Source: Lachnospiraceae bacterium (GTDB lineage: Bacteria > Bacillota > Clostridia > Lachnospirales > Lachnospiraceae). Taken from it: DNA of 12,324 nucleotides. The stretch spans positions 1 to 12,324 of the forward strand of contig JAJQID010000168.1 of assembly GCA_021199405.1 (NCBI GenBank), read 5' to 3'. Below, one piece after another: positions 1-6,567 of the stretch (positions are counted from its first letter, which is position 1; every line of letters begins with the position of its first letter). The position numbers and the translations under genes were made by a program. The notes beneath the pieces were generated by a model. That model ran no database searches. It was not told the DNA's origin and worked only from the letters and a program-made list of their open reading frames with translations.

Positions 1-936
1 AGCAAACTCTCTGGCGTAACGGGCCATCTTTTCCTCCCGAAACTCCGGCTGTCTGCTCTTTATTTCCTGTAAAAAGGCGTCGTCCACCTGCACAGGCGTC
101 AGATCCGGGTCCGGGAAATAGCGGTAATCCTGGGCGTCCTCCTTGCTGCGCATGGGATAGGATTCTCCCTTATTATCGTCAAAGCGCCGGGTCTCCTGTA
201 CCACCTTTTTGCCGGATTCTATCAGATCGATCTGGCGTTCTCTTTCGCAGGCAATGGCATGGGAAATAGCACGGAAGGAATTCAGATTTTTCATCTCTGT
301 GCGGGTGCCGTATTCAGACGCGCCCGCCTCTCTGACAGACAGATTCACGTCCGCCCGCATACTGCCCTCCTGAAGCTTACAGTCGCTGACCCCCAGATAC
401 TGAATCAGCATCCTGAGCTTTTCCAGATAAGCGATCACCTCCTCGGCGGAGCGCATATCCGGCTCGGACACAATCTCAATCAGGGGAACGCCGGAGCGAT
501 TGTAATCCACCAGGGTTCGATCCGCCCAGTCGTCATGAACCAGCTTGCCCGCATCCTCCTCCATATGAATCTCGTGGATACCCACATTCTTTCTGCCCTC
601 TTTGGTCTCAATCTCCACATGGCCATTCCGGCAAATGGGCAGATAAAGCTGAGAAATCTGGTAATTCTGCGGATTATCCGGGTAAAAATAATTTTTCCGG
701 TCAAATTTGCAGTAACGGGTAATGTCGCAGTTGGTGGCCAGCCCCACAGCTACCGCATATTCCAGTACCTTTTTATTTAATACAGGGAGGCTTCCCGGCA
801 TCCCCGTGCAGACCGGACAGGTGTGAGTGTTGGGAGCCCCTCCAAAGGCGGTGGAGCAGCCGCAGAAAATTTTGGTCTTTGTGGCAAGCTCCACATGAAC
901 CTCCAGACCTATCACGGTTTCATACTGTTTTGCCAT
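1..936 (-). CDS. gatB: Asp-tRNA(Asn)/Glu-tRNA(Gln) amidotransferase subunit B (partial, N-terminal 312 codons)
   Basis: GatB is the tRNA-binding and kinase-like subunit of the cytoplasmic GatCAB amidotransferase. It activates the side chain of mischarged Asp-tRNA(Asn) or Glu-tRNA(Gln) with ATP, and GatA supplies ammonia. The 312 visible codons carry typical GatB blocks: IGLEVHVEL near residue 9, a Cys cluster (C25, C27, C40, C43; a possible zinc site, inferred), MPGSLPVLN at 46-54, DRKNYFYPDNP at 79-89, and later GVPLIEIVSEPD, EMKNLNSFRA and YRYFPDPDLTPV. The usual length is about 475 residues, so roughly the last third lies beyond the left edge. The ATG at 936 is chosen because AAAGGAGG precedes it by 6 bases inside the end of gatA; only two bases separate the gatA stop from this ATG, so translational coupling is likely. 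Identification is secure. Confidence 0.97.
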   Translation of the reverse strand, partial: MAKQYETVIGLEVHVELATKTKIFCGCSTAFGGAPNTHTCPVCTGMPGSLPVLNKKVLEYAVAVGLATNCDITRYCKFDRKNYFYPDNPQNYQISQLYLPICRNGHVEIETKEGRKNVGIHEIHMEEDAGKLVHDDWADRTLVDYNRSGVPLIEIVSEPDMRSAEEVIAYLEKLRMLIQYLGVSDCKLQEGSMRADVNLSVREAGASEYGTRTEMKNLNSFRAISHAIACERERQIDLIESGKKVVQETRRFDDNKGESYPMRSKEDAQDYRYFPDPDLTPVQVDDAFLQEIKSRQPEFREEKMARYAREFA

Positions 937-938
937 GG

Positions 939-2450
939 TCAGGCCTCCTTTCTGTCGGATTTCACAATGCCTGTTTTGTCGTCTGTCAGTTTTCCGTTCT
1001 TCACCGCCTGCTCATAGGTGTATGCTGCCTGAAGCAGCTTTTTTTCTGAAAAGCAGTCGCCAATCAGCTGCAGACCGATGGGCAGTCCCTGATCATCCCT
1101 CCCACAGGGCAGGCTGATGGCCGGCAGCCCAGCCAGATTCACGGAAATGGTGTAAATATCCCCCAGATACATTTTCAACGGGTCGGACAGGCTCTCTCCC
1201 AGCCTGGGCGCCGTGGTGGGAGAAACCGGTCCCAGTATCATATCATATCTGGAAAACGCCTGGTCAAAGGCCTGTTTGATCATGGCCTTGACCTTCAGTG
1301 CCTTCAGATAATAGGCATCGTAATAACCACTGCTGAGAACGAAGCTGCCCAGCATAATCCGCCGCTTAACCTCCTCGCCAAAGCCCTCAGAGCGGGTTTT
1401 TTTGTACATTTCATGAAGGCCGATGCCCTCCTCCGCCGCGCGATAACCGTACTTGATACCGTCAAACCGCTCCAGATTAGAGCTGGCCTCCGCCGCCGCA
1501 ATGGTGTAATAGGTGGGAATGGCGTAATCCACCAGGCTTAAATCAAACTCCTCCAGAACGGCGCCCTCTGCCTCCAGAACCTTCGCCGCGGATAAAACCG
1601 CCTTCTTTACCTGCCCATCCAGCCCTTCCGAGAAATAATCCCGGGGGATGCCAATTTTCATTCCCTTCACGTCTTTCACAAGAGCCGACATAAAATCCGT
1701 GTCCTCCCGTTTCATGGAGGTGGAATCCTTTTCATCATGGGAGGCAATCGCGGACAGCACCGCGGCGCAGTCCGCCACGTCCTTCGTCAGCGGACCGATC
1801 TGATCCAGAGAGGAGCTGTAGGCCACCAGTCCATACCGGGAAACCGTGCCGTAGGTGGGCTTCATCCCTACCACGCCGCAGTATCCAGCGGGCTGGCGGA
1901 TGCTGCCTCCGGTATCGGAGCCCAGAGCAAAGAAGCACTCGCCCGCGGCCACAGCGGCTGCAGAACCGCCGGAGGAACCGCCCGGCACCCGGGTAATATC
2001 CGCCGGATTTCTGGTAACGCCAAAATAAGAAGTCTCTGTGGTGGAACCCATGGCGAATTCATCCATGTTGGTTTTTCCGATGATCACCGCCCCCGCTTTC
2101 TTCAGCAGCTCCACCGCCTCCGCGGAAAAGGTTGGCACAAAGTTTTCCAGAATTTTAGAAGCGCAGGTGGTCAGCGTTCCCTCCGTACAGAGATTGTCCT
2201 TGATGGCCACCGGCACCCCGGCCAGAGGGCCTGTCAGCTCTCCGGACTCGATTTTGGCCTGCACCTCTCTGGCGCTTTGCATGGCCTTCTCCTTTTCAAT
2301 GGTAATATAACAATGATACTCTTCTTCCTTCTCCTCAATCTGCTCAAAGACCGCGTTAACCGCCTCCAGCGTGGTCGTCCGGCCCTCGCGAATTGCACAA
2401 GACAACTCTATCGCAGTCATATCCAATAACCCAGATTTTCTACTTTCCAT
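939..2450 (-). CDS. gatA: Asp-tRNA(Asn)/Glu-tRNA(Gln) amidotransferase subunit A (amidase)
   Basis: GatA is the glutaminase subunit of GatCAB and belongs to the amidase-signature family. It hydrolyses glutamine and passes ammonia to GatB. From the ATG at 2450 the protein has 503 residues, slightly longer than the usual 485-495. The Ser-cisSer-Lys triad is visible: Lys84 in VAIKDN, Ser159 in PGGSSGG and Ser183 in DTGGSIR. MKPTYGTVSRYGL and SLDQIGP follow as expected. The open frame continues upstream to 2579, but that would overlap gatC and adds a Cys/Arg-rich stretch unlike any GatA, so a start at 2579 is rejected. A GTG at 2456 is a real alternative: AGGGAG lies 6 bases before it, against 12 bases before the ATG. 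It lies 52 bases after gatC and runs directly into gatB in the same operon. Confidence 0.96.
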   Translation of the reverse strand: MESRKSGLLDMTAIELSCAIREGRTTTLEAVNAVFEQIEEKEEEYHCYITIEKEKAMQSAREVQAKIESGELTGPLAGVPVAIKDNLCTEGTLTTCASKILENFVPTFSAEAVELLKKAGAVIIGKTNMDEFAMGSTTETSYFGVTRNPADITRVPGGSSGGSAAAVAAGECFFALGSDTGGSIRQPAGYCGVVGMKPTYGTVSRYGLVAYSSSLDQIGPLTKDVADCAAVLSAIASHDEKDSTSMKREDTDFMSALVKDVKGMKIGIPRDYFSEGLDGQVKKAVLSAAKVLEAEGAVLEEFDLSLVDYAIPTYYTIAAAEASSNLERFDGIKYGYRAAEEGIGLHEMYKKTRSEGFGEEVKRRIMLGSFVLSSGYYDAYYLKALKVKAMIKQAFDQAFSRYDMILGPVSPTTAPRLGESLSDPLKMYLGDIYTISVNLAGLPAISLPCGRDDQGLPIGLQLIGDCFSEKKLLQAAYTYEQAVKNGKLTDDKTGIVKSDRKEA

Positions 2451-2502
2451 TATCACAATCCACTCCCTGTGAAATTTTCCACGACCCTTTGCATTTCTCT
2501 CC

Positions 2503-2796
2503 TCATTCAAACGTCCTCGGCACCACAAACATATTATCCTGTTCCTCCGGCGCGTTGGACAGAAGTCTCTCGCTGTCATCCCCGTTGGTCACCACGTCCT
2601 CGCGGAACACATTCTGTACCGGGAACACATGGGACATGGGTTCCACGCCCTCCGTATCCAGCTCATTCAGCTTGTCGATATAATCCAGCATCCGGCCCAT
2701 GTCCTTTTTGGCTGCCTCCTTCTGTTCCTCAGAAAGATCCAGCTTTGCCAGAATACTGACATATTCGATTGTCTCATCCGAAATCATATTTGCCAT
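2503..2796 (-). CDS. gatC: Asp-tRNA(Asn)/Glu-tRNA(Gln) amidotransferase subunit C
   Basis: GatC is the small subunit that wraps around the GatA-GatB interface and stabilises the amidotransferase. The 97-residue product matches the family length (about 95-100). Visible family features are the N-terminal helix ISDETIEYVSILAKLDLSEEQ, the middle MLDYIDKLNELDTEGVEPMSHV, and the C-terminal FREDVV...LLSNAPEEQDNMFVVPRTFE, where the NAPE.. and F.VP blocks are typical. The frame extends upstream to 2823, but the ATG at 2796 has GGGAGG 4 bases before it and gives the normal N-terminus. A second ATG lies three codons further in. The gene sits 125 bases after aspS and 52 bases before gatA, in the order aspS-gatC-gatA-gatB. 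Confidence 0.95.
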   Translation of the reverse strand: MANMISDETIEYVSILAKLDLSEEQKEAAKKDMGRMLDYIDKLNELDTEGVEPMSHVFPVQNVFREDVVTNGDDSERLLSNAPEEQDNMFVVPRTFE

Positions 2797-2856
2797 ATTG
2801 CCTCCCTGCTTAGAAACTGTCAATCAATAACTTATGCATTTTGCGCCGCCTAATAC

Positions 2857-2899
2857 GCGAATCACAGGCCTTAAAAGCCTCGCCGTAGCCCGGCTTCGC
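2857..2899 (-). other. Predicted three-way-junction RNA fold in the aspS-gatC spacer
   Basis: Read on the minus strand, this 43-base stretch of the 125-base aspS-gatC spacer folds by eye into an outer stem GCGAA/TTCGC (2899-2895 with 2861-2857). It encloses two small hairpins: GCCG-GGCTA-CGGC, and AGGC-TTTTAAG-GCCT. All stems are perfect Watson-Crick. It is followed by 60 bases before the gatC start. Possible roles are an RNA processing or stability element that sets the AspRS:GatCAB ratio, a weak attenuator, or a dispersed repeat; the sequence alone does not decide. It is not a tRNA: it is too short and has no T-loop sequence. Confidence 0.4.
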
Positions 2900-2921
2900 A
2901 ATTTACTGCATCAATCCATTT

Positions 2922-4667
2922 TTAATCTCTTACTTTAATATGCACTTCCCGCAGCTGCTGCTCTGTCACCTCACCGGGTGCGGAACACATCAGATCCTGA
3001 GCGGAGCTGTTGAGCGGGAAGGCAATAACCTCCCGGATATTGCTCTCTTCCTTCAACAGCATCAGCATCCGGTCGATGCCCGGTGCCATGCCTGCGTGGG
3101 GCGGTGCGCCGAACTGGAAGGCCTCATACAGAGCTCCGAATTTGGTTTTCAGGGTCTCCTTATCGTAGCCCGCGATCTCAAAGGCTTTCTCCATGATCCG
3201 CATGTCGTGGTTTCGCACCGCACCGCTGGACAGCTCCACACCGTTGCACACAATGTCGTACTGATAAGCCAGCACCTCCAGTGGATTTTTACTCTCCAGC
3301 GCTTCCAGACCGCCCTGAGGCATGGAGAAGGGATTGTGAGTGAAACCGATTTTGCGGGTCTCCGGGTCAAGCTCATACATGGGGAAGTCGTTGACATAAC
3401 AGAATCGGAAGGCTTTTTTCTCCGTCAGCCCCAGCTTGTCGCCCAGCTCATTGCGGATTTTTCCCGCATAATAATTGGCCATGTCCTCTCTGTCCGCGAT
3501 AAAGAAGATGGTGTCGCCGGGTGCCAGTCCCGCCAGCGTTCTCAGCTCTTCTTTTAATTCTCCCGGAATAAACTTGTCGATGGGGCCCTTGTAGGAGCCG
3601 TCCTCCATCACCTCCAGATAGCCCAGGCCGCCCATTCCCAGAGAAACCGCAAACTGCAGCAATTTTTCATGAAAGCCTTTGCTCATTTCCGCGTGGACCG
3701 TGATGGAGCGGACTGTTTTTTTCAGAAAGGCCCGGAAGGTACATTTCTGGAAAAAGTCCGTCAGATCCAGAATCCGCAGCGGATTCCTCAAGTCCGGCTT
3801 ATCCGTGCCAAACTCCAGCATGGCCTGTTTATAGCTGATAATCGGGTAGGGGGCCGGCGTAATTTCATAGCCTTCAGGCGCAAATTTTTCAAAGGTGGCG
3901 GAAAGGACCTCCTCGCCCACCGCGAACACGTCCTCCTGGGTGGCAAAGCTCATCTCAAAGTCCAGCTGGTAAAATTCTCCCGGGGAGCGGTCAGCGCGGG
4001 CATCCTCGTCTCTGAAGCAGGGCGCAATCTGAAAATATCTGTCAAAGCCGGAGGCCATCAGCAGCTGCTTATACTGCTGGGGCGCCTGAGGCAGGGCATA
4101 AAATTTTCCCTTATATTTCCGTGAGGGTACAATAAAATCTCTGGCTCCCTCCGGACTGGACGCGCACAAAATCGGGGTCTGAATCTCCAGAAAGCCCATC
4201 TTGGTCATTTTCTGCCGCAAAAAAGCGATGACCTGAGAACGGAAAATAATATTATCCCTGACCTTCGCGTTTCTTAAATCCAGATAGCGGTACATCAGGC
4301 GCAGATCCTCTCTGGTCTCTTTGGATGTCATGATCTCAAAAGGAAGGGGACGGTAAACCCGGCCCAACACCTCCACGCTGTGGGCTTCCAGCTCGATGGT
4401 ACCGGTGGGAATGCGGGGATTGTAGGTATCCTCATCTCTTTTTTCCACTGTGCCCTCCACGGAAATGCACATCTCTTTGGTCAGGCCGTGCAGAAGGGAG
4501 GTGTCCCTCATGACGATCTGGAGCACGCCGTACATATCCCGCAGGTCCACAAAGGAGACGCCGCCGTGGTCGCGGATATTTTCTACCCAACCGGCCACCC
4601 GCAGGCTCTCCCCGATGCGGCTCTCCGTCATTTCCTTCAGCGTCAGGTCACGATAACAGTTTTTCAT
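2922..4667 (-). CDS. aspS: Aspartyl-tRNA synthetase, probably non-discriminating (Asp/Asn)
   Basis: This is a class IIb synthetase that charges tRNA(Asp) with aspartate and probably also mischarges tRNA(Asn) for GatCAB. It has 581 residues, in the normal range for bacterial-type AspRS. An N-terminal OB-fold anticodon-binding domain covers about residues 1-105 (GWVENIRDHGGVSFVDLRD). Motif 2 is FRDEDARADRSPGEFYQLD from about 218, a GAD insert lies near 290-400, and motif 3 is GAPPHAGMAPGIDRM from about 520. His34 in IRDHGG is the position where His has been linked to tRNA(Asn) mischarging and Leu to discrimination (known from other bacterial AspRS). SPGEF in motif 2 differs from the commoner RQPEF. 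The ATG at 4667 follows AAAGGAG by 6 bases; upstream in-frame ATGs lie inside the leader terminator and are rejected. It is the first gene of the T-box-controlled operon with gatCAB. Confidence 0.96.
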   Translation of the reverse strand: MKNCYRDLTLKEMTESRIGESLRVAGWVENIRDHGGVSFVDLRDMYGVLQIVMRDTSLLHGLTKEMCISVEGTVEKRDEDTYNPRIPTGTIELEAHSVEVLGRVYRPLPFEIMTSKETREDLRLMYRYLDLRNAKVRDNIIFRSQVIAFLRQKMTKMGFLEIQTPILCASSPEGARDFIVPSRKYKGKFYALPQAPQQYKQLLMASGFDRYFQIAPCFRDEDARADRSPGEFYQLDFEMSFATQEDVFAVGEEVLSATFEKFAPEGYEITPAPYPIISYKQAMLEFGTDKPDLRNPLRILDLTDFFQKCTFRAFLKKTVRSITVHAEMSKGFHEKLLQFAVSLGMGGLGYLEVMEDGSYKGPIDKFIPGELKEELRTLAGLAPGDTIFFIADREDMANYYAGKIRNELGDKLGLTEKKAFRFCYVNDFPMYELDPETRKIGFTHNPFSMPQGGLEALESKNPLEVLAYQYDIVCNGVELSSGAVRNHDMRIMEKAFEIAGYDKETLKTKFGALYEAFQFGAPPHAGMAPGIDRMLMLLKEESNIREVIAFPLNSSAQDLMCSAPGEVTEQQLREVHIKVRD

Positions 4668-4950
4668 AATAATCTCCTTTAAAAAAACAGCCCCGGACAT
4701 GGTCAAAACCATATCCGGGGCGAATAGTCATACATATCCGCGGTACCACCCGCATTCACAGATTGCTCTGCCTCAAAACCGTATAACGGACGGCGACCGT
4801 ACAGCCCTACGCCATCGCCCTGTCAAAGACGATGCTTTCAGACTGTCTGCTCCAGAGTGTTCCCCATATCAGCTTTCACAAACAGCGCTCTCAGTCGGTG
4901 ACGCCGTATTCCTGTCGCTTCCCCTGAAAGGAGTCTCCTTCACTGCATTC
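4668..4950 (-). promoter_or_regulatory. T-box riboswitch leader of the aspS-gatCAB operon
   Basis: Transcript runs from about 4950 to the aspS start. The T-box proper, GCGGGTGGTACCGCGG, is at 4753-4738 and contains the TGG that pairs with an uncharged tRNA acceptor end; it is followed by an intrinsic terminator. Upstream, GACTG (4896-4892) can pair with CAGTC (4845-4841), enclosing the AGAG, TGTGAAAG and GGGGAACACTCTGGAG blocks usual for Stem I and the specifier loop. The specifier region reads GAACAC, with GAAC at 4862-4859. AAC (Asn) followed by the expected A is the best specifier, and GAA (Glu) overlaps it by two bases. Both fit an operon that amidates Asp-tRNA(Asn) and Glu-tRNA(Gln). Binding of uncharged tRNA should favour the antiterminator and turn the operon on. 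T-box identity is sure; the specifier reading is inferred. Confidence 0.93.
4681..4721 (-). terminator. Intrinsic terminator of the aspS T-box leader
   Basis: On the minus strand GCCCCGGATATGGT (4721-4708) pairs with ACCATGTCCGGGGC (4703-4690) across a four-base loop: 14 pairs with one G-U wobble, followed by GTTTTTTT. It starts 16 bases after the T-box motif, the normal place for the competing terminator, and ends 13 bases before the aspS start codon. Confidence 0.93.
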
Positions 4951-4957
4951 TTGCAAA

Positions 4958-4986
4958 AGAATAACACATCGCAGGTCAGATTGCAA
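4958..4986 (-). promoter_or_regulatory. Predicted sigma-A promoter of the aspS-gatCAB operon
   Basis: On the minus strand TTGCAA (4986-4981) is followed after 17 bases by TATTCT (4963-4958); each hexamer matches consensus at four of six positions. A start near 4950 would put the whole T-box leader on the transcript. The promoter is divergent from that of the downstream plus-strand operon. Confidence 0.55.
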
Positions 4987-5033
4987 GCGAAAAAATTTCT
5001 AGCGGACAATGCTGAAATTGCAAATAGTAACGC

Positions 5034-5049
5034 AGGCAATGTTATGCCT
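5034..5049. promoter_or_regulatory. Possible operator: inverted repeat AGGCA-N6-TGCCT
   Basis: AGGCA (5034-5038) and TGCCT (5045-5049) form an inverted repeat with a six-base spacer. It touches the first base of the -35 box of the pectin-fragment operon promoter and lies between two divergent promoters. This is a plausible regulator site for either direction. The arms are short, so chance is not excluded. Confidence 0.3.
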
Positions 5050-5077
5050 TGTTTGAATTCGGAGACTGTGGTATAAT
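5049..5077 (+). promoter_or_regulatory. Predicted promoter of the GH4/PL22-like operon
   Basis: TTGTTT (5049-5054), a 17-base spacer and a perfect TATAAT (5072-5077). TGG directly before the TATAAT gives an extended -10 (TGn). The expected start is near 5084, leaving a leader of about 55 bases before the GTG start codon at 5140. Confidence 0.75.
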
Positions 5078-5139
5078 TCCATCGTTTTGATATGAATGAA
5101 GGCTCTTACATTTTTTATAAAAATCAGGAGGAAAATAAC

Positions 5140-6537
5140 GTGAAATACGAAAATGACAGAATAACCGATTTGCAGATCGCCTACATCGGCGGCGGTTCCA
5201 GAGGCTGGGCCTGGACCTTTATGACGGATCTGGCCATGGATGAATCCCTCAGCGGCACCATCCGGCTTTATGATATCGACGAGGCGGCCGCGCATAATAA
5301 CGAGATCATCGGCAATCATCTGACTGCCAGGCCGGATGCCGTGGGCAAATGGCTTTACACCACATGTAAGACCATCGGGGAAGCGCTGACAGGGGCGGAT
5401 TTTGTGGTGATTTCCATTCTGCCGGGCACCTTTGATGAGATGCAGTCTGATGTTCATCTGCCGGAGCGGCTGGGGATTTATCAGTCTGTGGGCGACACAG
5501 CGGGCCCCGGCGGTACCATCCGTGCCCTGCGGACTCTGCCCATGTTTGCGGGCTTTGCGGAGGCCATCAAAAAGTATGCTCCCGACGCCTGGGTTATCAA
5601 TTATACCAACCCCATGTCCCTTTGTGTGAAGACTCTGTACCATGTTTTCCCGCAGATCAAAGCTTTCGGCTGCTGCCATGAGGTGTTCGGCACCCAGAAG
5701 GTGCTCAAGGGCATCTGCGAGGAGACCTTTGGCCTGGAAAACATTGACCGCAGGGATATTCACGTCAACGTGCTGGGGATTAACCATTTCACCTGGTTTG
5801 ATCAGGCTTCTTACCGCGGAATTGACCTGTTTCCGGTCTATCGGGACTATGTGGAGAAGCATTATGAGGAAGGCTATGACGAGGTAGATTCCAACTGGGC
5901 CAATAATACCTTTGCCTGTGCTCATCGGGTGAAATTTGACCTGTTTCAGCGCTACGGGCTGATCGCAGCGGCGGGAGACCGTCATCTGGCGGAATTTATG
6001 CCAGGAGATGAGTATTTAAAAGACCCGGAGACGGTGAAGGGCTGGAAATTCGGCCTGACCACCGTGGACTGGAGAAAAGAGGATCTGAAAAAGCGCCTGG
6101 AGAGAAGCAACAGACTTTTCACCGGCGAGGAGGAGATGGAATTAAAGCCCACCGGCGAGGAGGGCATTCTGCTGATCAGGGCCCTGTGCGGACTGGATCG
6201 GGTGGTCAGCAACGTCAATATTCCCAATACCGGTCTGCAGATTCCCAATCTGCCCGCCTCCGCGGTGGTGGAGACCAACGCAGTGTTCAGCCGCAATTCC
6301 ATCAAGCCTCTGATTGCGGGGCCGGTGCCGGAGGATATTCGCAGCCTGCTCATGCCTCATATTGAAAATCATGAATATACTCTGAAAGCCGCTCTGAACT
6401 GCGACAGGGAACTGGTCTACAAGGCCTTCCTGAATGATCCGCTGGTGAAAGGCCGGGCGTCTGAGGCGGATGTGAAAAAGCTGGCTGACGATATGATTGC
6501 CAATACTGCGAAGTATCTGCCGGAGGGCTGGAGATAA
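5140..6537 (+). CDS. lplD: Glycoside hydrolase family 4 alpha-galacturonidase (LplD type)
   Basis: GH4 enzymes cleave glycosides by an NAD+- and divalent-metal-dependent redox/elimination mechanism. The CHEV motif (here C179-H180-E181-V182, in GCCHEVFG) is the described hallmark of the alpha-galacturonidase subgroup represented by Bacillus subtilis LplD. Other family features are the N-terminal dinucleotide-binding IAYIGGGSRG near residues 13-22, GDTAGPGG near 118, YTNP at 155-158, and the metal-site LGINHFTW near 212-219. The product has 465 residues, close to LplD, and no signal peptide or membrane segment, so it should act in the cytoplasm on imported galacturonides. GTG at 5140 is preferred because AGGAGG lies 8 bases upstream; an in-frame ATG at 5092 has no such site. 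A lyase-like gene follows after 30 bases, which supports a pectin-fragment role. Exact substrate is inferred. Confidence 0.88.
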   Translation: MKYENDRITDLQIAYIGGGSRGWAWTFMTDLAMDESLSGTIRLYDIDEAAAHNNEIIGNHLTARPDAVGKWLYTTCKTIGEALTGADFVVISILPGTFDEMQSDVHLPERLGIYQSVGDTAGPGGTIRALRTLPMFAGFAEAIKKYAPDAWVINYTNPMSLCVKTLYHVFPQIKAFGCCHEVFGTQKVLKGICEETFGLENIDRRDIHVNVLGINHFTWFDQASYRGIDLFPVYRDYVEKHYEEGYDEVDSNWANNTFACAHRVKFDLFQRYGLIAAAGDRHLAEFMPGDEYLKDPETVKGWKFGLTTVDWRKEDLKKRLERSNRLFTGEEEMELKPTGEEGILLIRALCGLDRVVSNVNIPNTGLQIPNLPASAVVETNAVFSRNSIKPLIAGPVPEDIRSLLMPHIENHEYTLKAALNCDRELVYKAFLNDPLVKGRASEADVKKLADDMIANTAKYLPEGWR

Positions 6538-6567
6538 GACTGTACAGAATTTTCAGGAGAAGTGATA

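Noticed and set aside
1737..2429. Plus-strand open frame of 230 codons opposite gatA
   Set aside because: Shadow of gatA: Gly/Arg/His-rich composition with no recognisable domain, and gatA is certain on the other strand.
2451..2579. Extended N-terminus of gatA starting at 2579
   Set aside because: It would overlap gatC by 77 bases and adds a Cys/Arg-rich leader foreign to GatA; GGGAG sites support 2450 or 2456.
2940..3557. Plus-strand open frame of 205 codons opposite aspS
   Set aside because: Shadow of aspS, with no ribosome site or domain.
4668..4712. Upstream in-frame ATGs extending aspS to 4712
   Set aside because: They lie inside the T-box terminator hairpin; the ATG at 4667 has a good ribosome site and the normal AspRS start.
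4857..4862. CAC (His) as the T-box specifier
   Set aside because: It is not followed by the usual purine, and the operon holds no histidine gene; AAC/GAA fit better.
5078..5100. Possible catabolite-repression (cre-like) site after the lplD -10 box
   Set aside because: Only a partial match around CAAAACGATGG on the minus strand; the symmetry needed for a cre site is missing.
4999..5985. Long minus-strand open frame (328 codons) opposite the GH4 gene
   Set aside because: It is antisense to a gene with clear family motifs, has no ribosome site, overlaps the divergent promoters and its product resembles no family.
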